Assembly: GCF_019599045.1 (NCBI RefSeq)
Contig: NZ_CP080623.1
Location: 2,130,501-2,194,500 of the forward strand
Reading direction: 5' to 3'
From: Roseovarius sp. SCSIO 43702
Lineage (GTDB): Bacteria > Pseudomonadota > Alphaproteobacteria > Rhodobacterales > Rhodobacteraceae
Length of the DNA stretch: 64,000 bases
Below, piece by piece: positions 19,031 to 28,032 of this stretch. Below the pieces are notes generated by a model, which saw nothing but the letters and a program-made list of their open reading frames with translations, was not told the DNA's origin and ran no database searches. The position numbers were made by a program, and so were the translations under genes. Within the stretch, counting starts at the first letter, position 1, and the number at the start of each line of letters is the position of its first letter.

Positions 19031-19937
19031 ATCCTTGTCCTCTTTCCTCGGGTCCGGGCGCGGGGTTGATCCCCGCCGTCTCCGGCCCCCATTCCTCGCA
19101 AATCCGCGCAAGCCCGTCGGCACCCGCGCGCAACCAGTAGAGATCGTCCTCGTAGCTCTCGCGCATCGCGGCCAGTTGCGCGCGGCCGAATGCCGGAAGC
19201 GCATCCGCCCCGGTCAGCGCCTCGACCGGAAGGCCCGCACGCTGGGCCACCTCGGCGCGTAGCGTCACGGGGCCCGGCCCCGCGTTGCGATGCACACGCG
19301 CACTCTCGCGCGGCACGTCGCGCGTGTCCAGCAGCGCCCCCAGCCGAGCCGCCGCGTCGTGACCCATCGTCTCATGCGGCATCGCCACGATCTCGACCCC
19401 GGGCATGGCACAGGCCACGTCCATGACCACGTCACGCCAGCCTCGCGGCATCGCGGCGAGGCGCAGCATGTCCTCGGGCTCGGGCAACCGGCCCAGCCGC
19501 ATGAGGCAATATCCCATGGCCGAGCGCCAGTAACTCTCGGGGCTGCGCAGGCTGATGCCGACCCGCCGCACCTCGGTGCCGAACCCCGCGTGATAGCGCG
19601 CCATCCTCTGGCCTGCCGCGCGATAGAGCGCCCCGTCGCGCATATTGGCGCGCATGCTGCCCAGCATGTTCTCGTCGCTGATGACCAGCCGCTCGAAGCC
19701 CCGATCCTCGAGCTTGGCGAGCTTGAGCGCGATGCGCCCCCGGGCGCGGGCCATCTGCTGTGCCATGCTGCGCCGCGACGGGACCGGCATGATGCCGTGG
19801 AACATTCCGTTCCGCGTCCGCGCCGGACCCCAGAACGCGGTGTTGCGCCGCGCGAGCGCGGCAGCGTTCTCGCGCATGTAATACTGGAAGGAGGTCGACG
19901 CGGCCCGATGCGCCCCGATATGCAGGTAGATGTCCAT
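19002..19937 (-). CDS. Sulfotransferase-like protein
   Basis: The 311-residue protein begins [20 protein letters not shown], the place and form of the PAPS-binding P-loop of sulfotransferase-family proteins, followed by helices typical of that fold and an [16 protein letters not shown] segment like the 3'-phosphate-binding region. The usual K-T-G-S/T of the P-loop is replaced by R-A-A-S-T, so activity is uncertain. The last 29 bases overlap the start of mcm, implying one transcript. Its role next to propionate metabolism is unknown. Confidence 0.6.
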
Positions 19938-20109
19938 GGTGGCCCCCGGCTTCCGGCGCGCGCCCCTGCGCGGCACCGTGACAAGACTGCGATCAGCCTG
20001 CCGCGCGAGGTTTGAGATATCATGAACACGCAGCGGCCCCGCCGCCCCGGTGCATTTAGCGGTCGCAATCCCCCCCGAAGCGCTTATATTCCCAAGGAGA
20101 GGAGAGTGC

Positions 20110-20574
20110 ATGAAACGCGGTTTTTCCATGTTTTTCGGGGTGTTGATGGCGTCCTCCGTGCTCGCGGCGGATGGCGCGGCCATCCCCGGCGACGAGGTGC
20201 TCATCGGCCCGATGGACACCGATTTGAGCGAATTTTTATGGAAAAAGCGGCCGCTCGTCGTCTTCGCCGACAGCGAGAACGACCCCCGCTTCATCCAGCA
20301 GATGGACAAGGTCACGGCGCGGCTCGATGACCTGGCCGAGCGTGATGTCATCGTGCTGACCGACACCAATGCCGGTGAGCGCACCGAATTGCGCGATCGC
20401 TTCCACCCGCGCGGCTTCATGATCGTGCTTCTGTCCAAGGACGGGTCCATCGTGCTGCGCCGGCCAGCGCCGCGCGACGTGCGCGAATTGTCGCGCTCGA
20501 TCGACAAGCTGCCGCTCCGCCAGCAGGAAATCCGCGACCGCCGCGGCATCGGCGACGACGAACGCGCCCAGTAG
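20110..20574 (+). CDS. DUF4174 domain protein, secreted
   Basis: A 154-residue protein with a signal peptide (MKRGFSMFFGVLMASSVLAA). The DUF4174 core follows: LSEFLWKKRPLVVFADSEND near residue 40, VIVLTDTNAG, FHPRGFMIVLLSKDGSIVLR. The fold is thioredoxin-like without the CxxC pair. An AGGAGAGGAG site precedes the ATG at 20110. It is divergent from the sulfotransferase-mcm pair. Function is unknown; periplasmic location is expected. Confidence 0.75.
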   Translation: MKRGFSMFFGVLMASSVLAADGAAIPGDEVLIGPMDTDLSEFLWKKRPLVVFADSENDPRFIQQMDKVTARLDDLAERDVIVLTDTNAGERTELRDRFHPRGFMIVLLSKDGSIVLRRPAPRDVRELSRSIDKLPLRQQEIRDRRGIGDDERAQ

Positions 20575-20605
20575 CGCCGCTCGCGCCCATATGCGCGTCC
20601 CCGGC

Positions 20606-20965
20606 TCACGCCCGCTCCGGTCCCAGCGTGATCAACGCCACCACCAGGAGCGCCAGCACCAGCCCGAGCGCGGCCACGGGCGGCGCCACCACGCCGCGCA
20701 CCATCGCCCAAAGCGCGACACCGCCGACGCCCACCACGGCCAGAGGCGCGAACACCCAGTAGCGCCACCGCGGCATAGTGCCCACCAGAAGCCCGAAGAT
20801 CAGCGCGAAGACCGCGAGCCCGGCAAGCGGCGCCATGACGACCGTGGGCCAGACCTCGCCCTGCGGCCCGGGTGCGAAAAGCGCGCCCACCGTCTTGACC
20901 TGCACGAACCACGCGACGCCCAGGGCCACCGCGTAGGCCATGAGCACCGCGATCAACCGTCGCAT
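20606..20965 (-). CDS. Small integral membrane protein, coupled to pccA
   Basis: The 119-residue protein has about four hydrophobic helices (RLIAVLMAYAVALGVAWF, VVMAPLAGLAVFALIFGLLV, WVFAPLAVVGVGGVALW, AALGLVLALLVVALI). The ATG at 20965 overlaps the pccA stop (TGATG), so translation is coupled. I do not recognise a family with a known role. Its position directly after pccA suggests co-expression with propionyl-CoA carboxylase only. Confidence 0.7.
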   Translation of the reverse strand: MRRLIAVLMAYAVALGVAWFVQVKTVGALFAPGPQGEVWPTVVMAPLAGLAVFALIFGLLVGTMPRWRYWVFAPLAVVGVGGVALWAMVRGVVAPPVAALGLVLALLVVALITLGPERA

Positions 20966-23010
20966 CACTCGAACTCCATGATCACGTCGTCGACCGCCAG
21001 GCTGTCGCCCTCGGCCGCGTTGACCTTCGCGACGACGCCCTTGCGCTCGGCGCGCAGGATGTTCTCCATCTTCATGGCCTCGACCGTGGCAAGCGCCTGG
21101 CCTTCCTGCACCTCGGCGCCTTCTTCGACGTGCAGCTTCACCACCAGCCCCGGCATCGGACACAGCAGCAGCTTCGACGTATCGGCCTCCTTCTTCTCGG
21201 GCATGAGCGCGGCAAGCTCCGCCTGGCGCGGCGTGCGCACGTGACAGATCAGCTCGGCCCCCCGCGTGCGGATGCGGAACCCGCCCGGCACCTTGTTCAC
21301 CTTCAGGACCAGCGGTGCGCCATCGACCTCGAGCCGCGCAAGGCGCTGCCCCGGCGTCCAGTCGCTCGCCACGCGCAGCGTCGTGCCGTCCTCGAACGCC
21401 ACCGATGATCCCTGCCGGTCGGCGGCGATGTTCACCCGGTGGCTTTCACCCTGAAGCGTGACGACCCAGTCCTCGCCCACGTGCCGCTCGTGGTTGTCCA
21501 TCCGCCCCGAGACCCGCGTGCGCCGGATCTCGGCCACCCGGTGCATCGCCGCCGCCGCCGCCGCAACGCGGCGCAGCGTATCGGGGGCCAGTTGCACCCC
21601 TTCGAACCCATCGGGATATTCCTCGGCGATGAAGGCCGTCGTCATCTCGCCTGCCACGAATTTCGGGTGATCCATCACCGCGCTCAGGAACGGCAGGTTG
21701 TGCCCGATCCCCTCGATCTCGAAGGAGTCGAGCGCCACGCGCATCGCCTCGATCGCCGTCGCGCGATCCTTGCCCCAGGTGCAGAGCTTCGCGATCATCG
21801 GGTCGTAATACATGCTGATCTCGCCACCGTCATAGACGCCGGTGTCATTGCGCACGGCGGTCTCGCCTTCGCGCGCCTCGTCCTGCCACTTGCCGCTTTC
21901 CGCCAGCGGCCCGGCGGCCACTTCCTCGGGCGGGCGATAGGTGGTCAAACGCCCGATCGACGGCAGGAAGCCGCGATAGGGGTCTTCTGCATAGACCCGG
22001 CTCTCCATCGCCCACCCGGTGAGCGTCACGTCCTCCTGCGTCATCGACAGCTTGTCCCCCGCCGCGACCCGTATCATCTGCTCCACGAGGTCCACCCCGG
22101 TGATCAGTTCCGTCACCGGATGCTCCACCTGGAGGCGCGTGTTCATCTCGAGGAAATAGAAGTTCCGCTCCCCGTCCACGATGAACTCGACCGTGCCCGC
22201 GCTCGCGTAATCCACCGCCTGTGCCAGCGCGACGGCCTGCTCGCCCATGGCGCGGCGCGTCTCCTCGTCGAGGAACGGGCTCGGCGCCTCCTCGATCACC
22301 TTCTGGTTCCGCCGCTGGATCGAACATTCCCGCTCTCCCAGGTAGATGCCGTTGCCGTGGGTGTCGCACAGCACCTGGATCTCGATATGACGCGGTTGCG
22401 TCACGAATTTCTCGATGAAGATACGGTCGTCGCCGAAACTCGACGCCGCCTCGTTCTTCGAACTCTGGAAGCCCTCGCGCGCCTCCTCGTCGTTCCAGGC
22501 GATGCGCATGCCCTTGCCGCCGCCCCCGGCGCTGGCCTTGATCATCACCGGGTAGCCGATCTCGCCCGAGATCTTCACCGCCTCCTCGGCATCCTCGATG
22601 AGACCCATGACCCCCGGCACGGTGCTGACCCCCGCCTCCTGCGCGATCCTCTTCGAGGTGATCTTGTCGCCCATCGCCTCGATCGCCCCCTTGGGCGGCC
22701 CGATGAAGGCCACGCCTTCCTTCTCCAGCGCCTCGGCGAATTTCGCGTTCTCGCTCAGGAAGCCATAGCCGGGATGCACCGCCTCGGCACCCGTCTGGCG
22801 GATCGCGTCCATCACCTTGTCGATCACGATATAGGACTGGTTGGCGGGCGCCGGGCCGATATGCACCGCCTCGTCCGCCATCTTCACATGCAGCGCGTTG
22901 CGGTCGGCATCGGAATAGATCGCAACCGTGGCGATCCCCATCTTGCGCGCGGTCTTGATCACGCGGCATGCGATCTCGCCGCGGTTCGCGATCAGGATTT
23001 TCTTGAACAT
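20965..23010 (-). CDS. pccA: Propionyl-CoA carboxylase alpha subunit
   Basis: The 681-residue biotin-dependent subunit carries, in order, a biotin carboxylase N-domain (FKKILIANRGEIACRVIKTA), ATP-grasp with the glycine-rich KASAGGGGKGMRIA loop (about 160-173), the biotin carboxylase C-domain, a BT linker domain and a C-terminal biotinyl domain with EAMKMEN (biotin lysine K647). It carboxylates biotin; PccB transfers the carboxyl group to propionyl-CoA. It lies about 2 kb downstream of pccB on the same strand, with small envelope-protein genes and terminators between, so it probably also has its own promoter. Confidence 0.95.
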   Translation of the reverse strand: MFKKILIANRGEIACRVIKTARKMGIATVAIYSDADRNALHVKMADEAVHIGPAPANQSYIVIDKVMDAIRQTGAEAVHPGYGFLSENAKFAEALEKEGVAFIGPPKGAIEAMGDKITSKRIAQEAGVSTVPGVMGLIEDAEEAVKISGEIGYPVMIKASAGGGGKGMRIAWNDEEAREGFQSSKNEAASSFGDDRIFIEKFVTQPRHIEIQVLCDTHGNGIYLGERECSIQRRNQKVIEEAPSPFLDEETRRAMGEQAVALAQAVDYASAGTVEFIVDGERNFYFLEMNTRLQVEHPVTELITGVDLVEQMIRVAAGDKLSMTQEDVTLTGWAMESRVYAEDPYRGFLPSIGRLTTYRPPEEVAAGPLAESGKWQDEAREGETAVRNDTGVYDGGEISMYYDPMIAKLCTWGKDRATAIEAMRVALDSFEIEGIGHNLPFLSAVMDHPKFVAGEMTTAFIAEEYPDGFEGVQLAPDTLRRVAAAAAAMHRVAEIRRTRVSGRMDNHERHVGEDWVVTLQGESHRVNIAADRQGSSVAFEDGTTLRVASDWTPGQRLARLEVDGAPLVLKVNKVPGGFRIRTRGAELICHVRTPRQAELAALMPEKKEADTSKLLLCPMPGLVVKLHVEEGAEVQEGQALATVEAMKMENILRAERKGVVAKVNAAEGDSLAVDDVIMEFE

Positions 23011-23060
23011 CTCACGTCCCCTTTACCTCGCGACCGCGATCTTCGCCCCGGCCGGTCATG

Positions 23061-23092
23061 AAAAAACCACCGGCGGGAAACCCGCCGATGGT
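23061..23092 (-). terminator. Rho-independent terminator after the small lipoprotein gene
   Basis: Read on the minus strand, a 12-bp stem ACCATCGGCGGG / CCCGCCGGTGGT (one G-U pair) with a 3-base loop is followed by six T. It ends the transcript of the 71-residue lipoprotein gene before pccA. Confidence 0.8.
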
Positions 23093-23150
23093 CCAATGGA
23101 AATCAGCGCGCGAGGCCCGAAGGCCCGCGCCATGTGTCTCTGTCAGCCGG

Positions 23151-23366
23151 TCAGAAGCCCCGGCACTTGCCGGGATTGGCCTGGCAATAGATCGTGTTGC
23201 CCGCCGCGCCCACGGCCGCCCCGGCCAGAACGTTGCCGTCAAGCACCGCCGCGGTGCCGGCGCCGGCCGCGCCGCCGATGAGTGCCTGTTCGCCGATATT
23301 GTCGCCGCAAGCGGCAAGGCCCAGCACAACCATGACGGGTGCGGTGATTTTGAGAATATGTCGCAT
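23151..23366 (-). CDS. Small glycine-zipper lipoprotein
   Basis: The 71-residue protein has a lipoprotein signal peptide with lipobox LGLAAC (Cys at about residue 20), then IGEQALIGGAAGAGTAAVLD and NVLAGAAVGAAGNTIYC, a glycine-zipper pattern that can insert in or line a membrane. The mature part has two cysteines near the C-terminus (IYCQANPGKCRGF). It is a monocistronic gene with its own terminator between pccB and pccA. No specific role is known. Confidence 0.72.
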   Translation of the reverse strand: MRHILKITAPVMVVLGLAACGDNIGEQALIGGAAGAGTAAVLDGNVLAGAAVGAAGNTIYCQANPGKCRGF

Positions 23367-23757
23367 TTCGGGGTCCCTTCTTCCTGAGGATACTGCTCTA
23401 TCCCCCCATGAATGCCATTAACGCAAGACGCGTGAAACAGTTCCATGCGCGAAACGCCGCCATCGGCGGAACGCCACCGATCCGCGCATGTTCCCTCGGG
23501 AAAACCAAAAAAGGGCGGCAGACGCAAACTGCGCTGCCGCCCGTCAGGGGAAGGGTAACGGTTCAGACAAATTGTCTCGGGCCCTTGGGGGAGGCCCGCC
23601 ACTACGACCATCACCCTGCACACCTTCCCGGCCCGCGCCAACCCCGTGCGACGCGTTGCGCAACTTTCGGCTGAGTTCCGCGTAAATCGGCGCTCCATGC
23701 GCGGATTGCAGCCGAAAGCGGTGCAATCCGGCCCGGCGCCATATGCCGCCCTCCCCG
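23367..23757. other. Gene-free stretch with structured elements
   Basis: About 390 bases between two minus-strand genes. It holds the promoter region of the small lipoprotein gene (left part), a strong minus-strand terminator (23506-23542), a perfect inverted repeat AGACAAATTGTCT at 23565-23577, and a GGGCC/GGCCC hairpin at 23579-23597. No credible protein frame was found. A small RNA or a long structured 3' UTR are possible explanations. Confidence 0.5.
23506..23542 (-). terminator. Strong rho-independent terminator
   Basis: On the minus strand, GGGCGGCAG, a 12-base loop and CTGCCGCCC form a perfect 9-bp stem followed by six to seven T/pyrimidine-rich bases. It lies 215 bases after the stop of the nearest minus-strand gene (23758). 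Confidence 0.8.
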
Positions 23758-24102
23758 TCATTCCATCGCCTCGGGAAACGCACGCCGCATCGCCTCGGCG
23801 TCGATGACAAGCCGTGCCTCGTAATCGGTCGGATCGAAGGGATCGTCATAGGGCAGCACCTCGCGCCCGAACAGCCAGCTCAGCCGCCCCGCGTCGAGGT
23901 TCCCGCGCTCGAACGGCTCCTCTCCGAAATGCGCCCAGAGCGCGGCGGCGAAGGCCTCGTCGGCACGCCGGTCGGCGGGCCTGCGATCACGGTAGCGTTC
24001 GCGCGCCACGATGGGTGTCGCACCCTTCGGATTGGCCCTGCGCAGGGTGAACTGGTAATCCGTGCCGGGCAACCGGCCGGGGAACCCGCGATGCTTCATC
24101 AT
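23758..24102 (-). CDS. Hypothetical soluble protein
   Basis: The 114-residue protein has good codon character and a preceding GGGAGGGGCTGCG ribosome-binding region. It is rich in Arg, Asp and aromatic residues, with segments GTDYQFTLRRANPKGATPIV, FAAALWAHFGEEPFE and GRLSWLFGREVLPYDDPFD. No signal peptide or membrane helix. I do not recognise the family. It lies in the small-gene block between pccB and pccA. Confidence 0.6.
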   Translation of the reverse strand: MMKHRGFPGRLPGTDYQFTLRRANPKGATPIVARERYRDRRPADRRADEAFAAALWAHFGEEPFERGNLDAGRLSWLFGREVLPYDDPFDPTDYEARLVIDAEAMRRAFPEAME

Positions 24103-24129
24103 CGCAGCCCCTCCCGGCCAATGGCCACG

Positions 24130-24169
24130 AAAAACGGGACAGGCCGAAGGGCCCGCCCCGTCTGTCCCG
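24130..24169 (-). terminator. Rho-independent terminator after the 51-residue lipoprotein gene
   Basis: On the minus strand, CGGGACAG and CTGTCCCG form an 8-bp stem around a 19-base loop that contains a further small GC stem, followed by five T. It is 17 bases past the stop at 24187. Confidence 0.75.
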
Positions 24170-24186
24170 CAAGGGACGAAACCGGC

Positions 24187-24342
24187 TTAGTACTTGCCGC
24201 CGTATTTGCCCGTCGAGACCGGCTCGACCGAAATCGGCTCGGGCTCGACGACCACGTATTCCTCTTCCTCGGCCTGCTGTGCGCAAGCCGCGAGCATGGC
24301 CACGAGGCCCAGCGCCAGAAGGCTCTTGATACTGTTCGACAT
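24187..24342 (-). CDS. Very small lipoprotein
   Basis: The protein is 51 residues from the ATG at 24342: signal peptide SNSIKSLLALGLVAMLAAC with lipobox LAAC, then a short acidic mature part (QQAEEEEYVVVEPEPISVEP) ending YGGKY. The frame is open further upstream but without a start context. A terminator follows at once. Tiny acidic lipoproteins of this kind are common in Rhodobacteraceae; function is unknown. Confidence 0.72.
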   Translation of the reverse strand: MSNSIKSLLALGLVAMLAACAQQAEEEEYVVVEPEPISVEPVSTGKYGGKY

Positions 24343-24559
24343 GTTTGTCTCCTGTCCGTTATGTCCATGATGCGGAGGGCACGCCCTCCCACCACCTGCC
24401 CCGCGTTCGGGGTGCGGGCCGCTTGGATGCGGCCGACGGGCAGAATACGCGAATCCCCGCGCCAGAGATACGCGGGCGAAGTTATCCACAGCCTATGTGA
24501 CCGGGAAGCCTCAAAAGCCGCCGCACCTGAGATTCGATCCGCAAGATGTTGTGCCATCG

Positions 24560-24952
24560 TCAGAATTCCTCCCATATGCAGGCGCCATTCTCGACCAGGT
24601 AGGTCTCGAAGACCTGCGCGATCTGCGGATCGGCGACGCCGAATTGGCCGGGCGCGGACGCAAGCGAAACCACCACCTCCTGCGGCCCCGGCGCGCGCGC
24701 CAAGAGCCACGGGGCCACATGCCGCGCGCAGAGATGCTCGAGGTCGGCCATCACCGCGGCGAATCTCGCCTCGTTCATCTCGAACCCCTCCTGAACGTAA
24801 CGGAACCTGTAGGACGGCCCGTAGCCCTCGGGCTCCGCGCGCACCTCCTGCACCCAGGCCTCCCCGCCCGAAGGCAGCGCGATCCGCTCGGGCGTCTCGG
24901 CGCCGGCCGCCGCCCCCAGCATCATCAGCCCTGTCGCGAAGACCGTCCTCAC
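24560..24952 (-). CDS. DUF6497-like secreted protein
   Basis: The 130-residue protein has a cleavable signal peptide (MRTVFATGLMMLGAAAGAE). The mature part includes LPSGGEAWVQEVRAEPEGYG, YRFRYVQEGFE and a helical VMADLEHLCARHVAPWLLA, ending VFETYLVENGACIWEEF with a Cys pair. I associate it with the DUF6497 family of Rhodobacteraceae from memory. It lies directly after pccB and one hairpin repeat, probably in its transcript. No function is known. Confidence 0.6.
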   Translation of the reverse strand: MRTVFATGLMMLGAAAGAETPERIALPSGGEAWVQEVRAEPEGYGPSYRFRYVQEGFEMNEARFAAVMADLEHLCARHVAPWLLARAPGPQEVVVSLASAPGQFGVADPQIAQVFETYLVENGACIWEEF

Positions 24953-24980
24953 CGTGTCACTCCGAGCCCTTCTTCTTGCT

Positions 24981-25037
24981 TAAAATATCCTGGGGTGAGC
25001 GTGGAAACGCAGTTTCCGCGCGAGGGGCAACGCCCCT
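24981..25037. repeat. Two-hairpin dispersed repeat, copy 3
   Basis: TAAAATATCCTGGGGTGAGC, then a hairpin with arms GGAAAC/GTTTCC around GCA plus outer GC pairs, then GGGGC-AAC-GCCCC. It lies between pccB and the DUF6497-like gene. Box sequence and hairpin order match copies 1 and 2. Confidence 0.75.
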
Positions 25038-25042
25038 TTCGC

Positions 25043-26575
25043 TCACAACGGGATGTTGTCGTGCTTCTTCCACGGGTTGCTCAGCGACTTGTTGCGCAGG
25101 CTGGCGAAGGCGCGGCAGATGCGCTTGCGCGTCGAATGGGGCATGATCACCTCGTCGATGAACCCGCGTTCGGCGGCCACGAAGGGATTGGCGAACCGGT
25201 CCTCGTAATCCTTCGTATGCTGGGCCAGCTTCTCGGGGTCGCCCGCGTCCTTGCGGTGGATGATCTCCGACGCGCCCTTCGCCCCCATCACCGCGATCTC
25301 GGCCGTGGGCCAGGCATAGTTGAAATCGCCCCGCAGATGCTTCGACGCCATCACGTCGTAGGCGCCGCCATAGGCCTTGCGCGTGATCACCGTCACCTTG
25401 GGCACCGTGGCCTCGCCATAGGCGAAGAGAAGCTTGGCGCCGTGCTTGATCACGCCGCCATGCTCCTGCCCCGTGCCGGGAAGGAAGCCCGGAACGTCCA
25501 CCAGCGTCAGGATCGGGATCTCGAACGCGTCGCAGAACCGCACGAACCGCGCGGCCTTGCGGCTCGAATCGATGTCGAGACACCCGGCCAGCACCATCGG
25601 CTGGTTGGCCACCACCCCCACCGTGCGCCCCTCGAGGCGGATGAAGCCGGTGATGATGTTCTTCGCGAAATTCTCCTGTATCTCGTAGAAATCCCCCTCG
25701 TCGCCCAGCTTGAAGATCAACTCCTTCATGTCATAGGGCATGTTGGGGTTGTCGGGGATCAGCGTGTCGAGGCTCTCCTCGATGCGCTCGGGCGTGTCGA
25801 AGAAGGGACGCACGGGCACGCCGCCGCGATTGTTGAGCGGCAGGAAATCCACCAGCCTGCGCACCTCGGCCAGCGCCTCCACGTCGTTCTCGAAGGCGGC
25901 GTCCGCAACGCTCGACTTGCGGGTATGCGTCGACGCGCCGCCGAGTTCCTCGGCCGTCACCTGCTCGTTGGTGACGGTCTTGACCACGTCCGGCCCGGTC
26001 ACGAACATGTAGGACGTGTCCTTCACCATCATGATGAAATCGGTCATCGCTGGGCTATAGACCGCGCCGCCCGCGCAGGGGCCCATGATGACGCTGATCT
26101 GCGGGATGACCCCGCTCGCCATGATGTTGCGCTGGAACACCTCGGCATAGCCCGCAAGGCTCGCCACCCCTTCCTGGATACGCGCGCCGCCACTGTCGTT
26201 GATGCCGATCACGGGGGCGCCGTTCTGCATCGCCATGTCCATGATCTTGCAGATCTTCTCGGCATGGGTTTCCGACAGCGATCCGCCGAAGACCGTGAAA
26301 TCCTGGCTGAAGACATAGACCATGCGCCCGTTGATCGTGCCCCAGCCGGTGACCACGCCGTCGCCATAGGGGCGGCTCTGCTCCATGCCGAAATCGGTGC
26401 AGCGATGCGCCTTGAACATGTCGAATTCCTCGAAACTGCCCTCGTCGAGCAGGATCTCGATCCGCTCCCGCGCGGTGAGCTTGCCGCGTTCGTGCTGCGC
26501 GTCGATCCGCGCCTGCCCGCCGCCCTGCCGCGCCTCGGCGCGCCGATCTTCGAGTTCCTCCAGAATGTCGCGCAT
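25043..26575 (-). CDS. pccB: Propionyl-CoA carboxylase beta subunit
   Basis: The 510-residue carboxyltransferase has the two crotonase-like halves of the family. It starts [20 protein letters not shown], with substrate-loop segments [36 protein letters not shown] and, in the second half, [20 protein letters not shown] and [18 protein letters not shown]. It transfers carboxybiotin CO2 to propionyl-CoA. The ATG at 26575 gives the family N-terminus. Its promoter region (26576-26758) is shared with the divergent MFS gene and contains several TGCAAA sites matching the PccR operator. Confidence 0.95.
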   Translation of the reverse strand: MRDILEELEDRRAEARQGGGQARIDAQHERGKLTARERIEILLDEGSFEEFDMFKAHRCTDFGMEQSRPYGDGVVTGWGTINGRMVYVFSQDFTVFGGSLSETHAEKICKIMDMAMQNGAPVIGINDSGGARIQEGVASLAGYAEVFQRNIMASGVIPQISVIMGPCAGGAVYSPAMTDFIMMVKDTSYMFVTGPDVVKTVTNEQVTAEELGGASTHTRKSSVADAAFENDVEALAEVRRLVDFLPLNNRGGVPVRPFFDTPERIEESLDTLIPDNPNMPYDMKELIFKLGDEGDFYEIQENFAKNIITGFIRLEGRTVGVVANQPMVLAGCLDIDSSRKAARFVRFCDAFEIPILTLVDVPGFLPGTGQEHGGVIKHGAKLLFAYGEATVPKVTVITRKAYGGAYDVMASKHLRGDFNYAWPTAEIAVMGAKGASEIIHRKDAGDPEKLAQHTKDYEDRFANPFVAAERGFIDEVIMPHSTRKRICRAFASLRNKSLSNPWKKHDNIPL

Positions 26576-26650
26576 ATGGCCTCTCCCCGGCATGTGACCT
26601 CGGTCCCTTATAAGGCTGGGCCAATCGGGTCAAAAGCACTTTCCGGCAAA

Positions 26651-26690
26651 TTTGCAAACAGATGCAAAGCAATCGCCGCTAACTTGCAAA
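26651..26690. promoter_or_regulatory. PccR-type operator cluster in the pccB promoter
   Basis: TTTGCAAA at 26651-26658, ATGCAAAG at 26662-26669 and TTGCAAA at 26684-26690 lie 75-115 bases upstream of pccB. The short-chain fatty acyl-CoA regulator PccR of Rhodobacter sphaeroides is known to act through TTTGCAAA-type sequences upstream of pccB. The site also faces the divergent MFS promoter. Confidence 0.7.
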
Positions 26691-26758
26691 TCGGCAAACC
26701 GGCCGCGCTTGCCCGTGACCGATGGACTCTCTGCCTGCGCTCGCCTACCGATTCCGCC

Positions 26759-27976
26759 ATGACCGACCGCCCCGAAATCCGCTTCCTCGACCGCTCCACG
26801 CCGCCGCATATCCTGACGCTCATCGTGCTCGCGGGGATTTCGGCGCTCGCGCTCAACATCTTTCTGCCGAGCCTTCCGGGCATGACCGCCTATTTCCGGA
26901 CCGACTACCGGATCATGCAGCTTTCGGTCGCGGTCTATCTCGGCGTCAACGCGGTCATGCAGCTCTTCGTCGGCCCGCTCTCGGACAAGCTCGGGCGCCG
27001 GCCGGTGATCCTCGGGGGCATCCTGCTCTTTCTGGTGGCCACCTTCGGCTGCATGCTGGCGCGCGACGTGGCGGTCTTTCTCGCCTTCCGCATGATGCAG
27101 GCGGGCATCGTCGTCGCCATGGTGCTGAGCCGCGCCATCGTCCGCGACATGGTGCCCCAGGACCGCGCCGCCTCGATGATCGGCTATGTTACGATGGGCA
27201 TGGCCGTGGTCCCCATGATCGGACCCGCGATCGGCGGCCTCCTCGACGAGCTCTTCGGTTGGCAGGCAACCTTCGCGCTCCTGCTCGTGCTTGGCCTCGC
27301 GACCCTCGCGCTCGTCTGGTTCGACCTCGGCGAAACGGCCCCGCGCAGCGAACTGGGCCTCCTGCGCCAATTCGCCGAATACCCCGAACTCCTGCGCGCG
27401 CCCCGCTTCTGGGGCTACGCGCTCGCCACCGGGCTCTCGTCGGGCTCGTTCTTCGCCTATCTCGGCGGTGCGCCCTTCGTGGGCGAACAGGTCTTCGCCC
27501 TCGCCCCGTCCGAAATCGGGTTCTATTTCGGCGCGCCCGCCATCGGCTATTTCCTGGGCAATTTCCTGTCGGGCCGCTTCTCGGTGCAGATCGGGGTGAA
27601 CCGTATGGTCTTCTGGGGCACGCTCATCAACGCGGGCGGCATCGCGCTGAACCTCGCGCTTTTCCAGGTGGGGGCGGCCAACGCGATCACCTTCTTCGGG
27701 CTGATGTCGCTGATGGGTCTCGGCAACGGCATGTCGATCCCCAACGCCACGGCGGGGGCGCTCTCGGTGCGGCCACACCTGGCGGGCACCGCGTCGGGCC
27801 TCGCGGGCGCGCTGATGATCGGGCTCGGCGCGGCGCTCTCGGCAGCGGCGGGCGCGGCACTCTCGCCTGAGACGGGCGCCACGCCGCTTCTGTGGATCAT
27901 GCTCGCCACCGCCCTCCCCGCCATCGCGGCCATCCTCTTCGTCATGCGGCGCGAGACGCGGCTCGGGCTGGCTTGA
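26759..27976 (+). CDS. Bcr/CflA-type MFS efflux transporter
   Basis: A 405-residue, 12-helix drug/metabolite exporter of the DHA1 group. Family marks are LNIFLPSLPGMTAYF in helix 1, the loop 2-3 signature PLSDKLGRRPVILGG (about residues 75-90), SRAIVRDMVPQDRAASMIGY and the motif-C-like VVPMIGPAIGGLLDELFGWQ. The ATG at 26759 starts inside a longer open frame that has no similarity upstream. Its position between pccB and pccR, under TTTGCAAA sites, suggests propionate-linked expression, but the substrate is unknown. Confidence 0.85.
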   Translation: MTDRPEIRFLDRSTPPHILTLIVLAGISALALNIFLPSLPGMTAYFRTDYRIMQLSVAVYLGVNAVMQLFVGPLSDKLGRRPVILGGILLFLVATFGCMLARDVAVFLAFRMMQAGIVVAMVLSRAIVRDMVPQDRAASMIGYVTMGMAVVPMIGPAIGGLLDELFGWQATFALLLVLGLATLALVWFDLGETAPRSELGLLRQFAEYPELLRAPRFWGYALATGLSSGSFFAYLGGAPFVGEQVFALAPSEIGFYFGAPAIGYFLGNFLSGRFSVQIGVNRMVFWGTLINAGGIALNLALFQVGAANAITFFGLMSLMGLGNGMSIPNATAGALSVRPHLAGTASGLAGALMIGLGAALSAAAGAALSPETGATPLLWIMLATALPAIAAILFVMRRETRLGLA

Positions 27977-27984
27977 ATACCGCG

Positions 27985-27994
27985 CTTTGCAAAG
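27985..27994. promoter_or_regulatory. Palindromic CTTTGCAAAG site upstream of pccR
   Basis: A perfect 10-bp palindrome containing TTTGCAAA, 39 bases before the pccR start, with a second half-site CTGCAAAG at 28017-28024. This is consistent with autoregulation by PccR. Confidence 0.65.
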
Positions 27995-28032
27995 CTACCC
28001 TGTGGCCACCGCAAACCTGCAAAGACCCGCCC

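Noticed and set aside
24497..26758. Long 5' extension of the MFS frame on the plus strand
   Set aside because: It runs antisense through pccB and the DUF6497-like gene; the transporter has a normal start at 26759.
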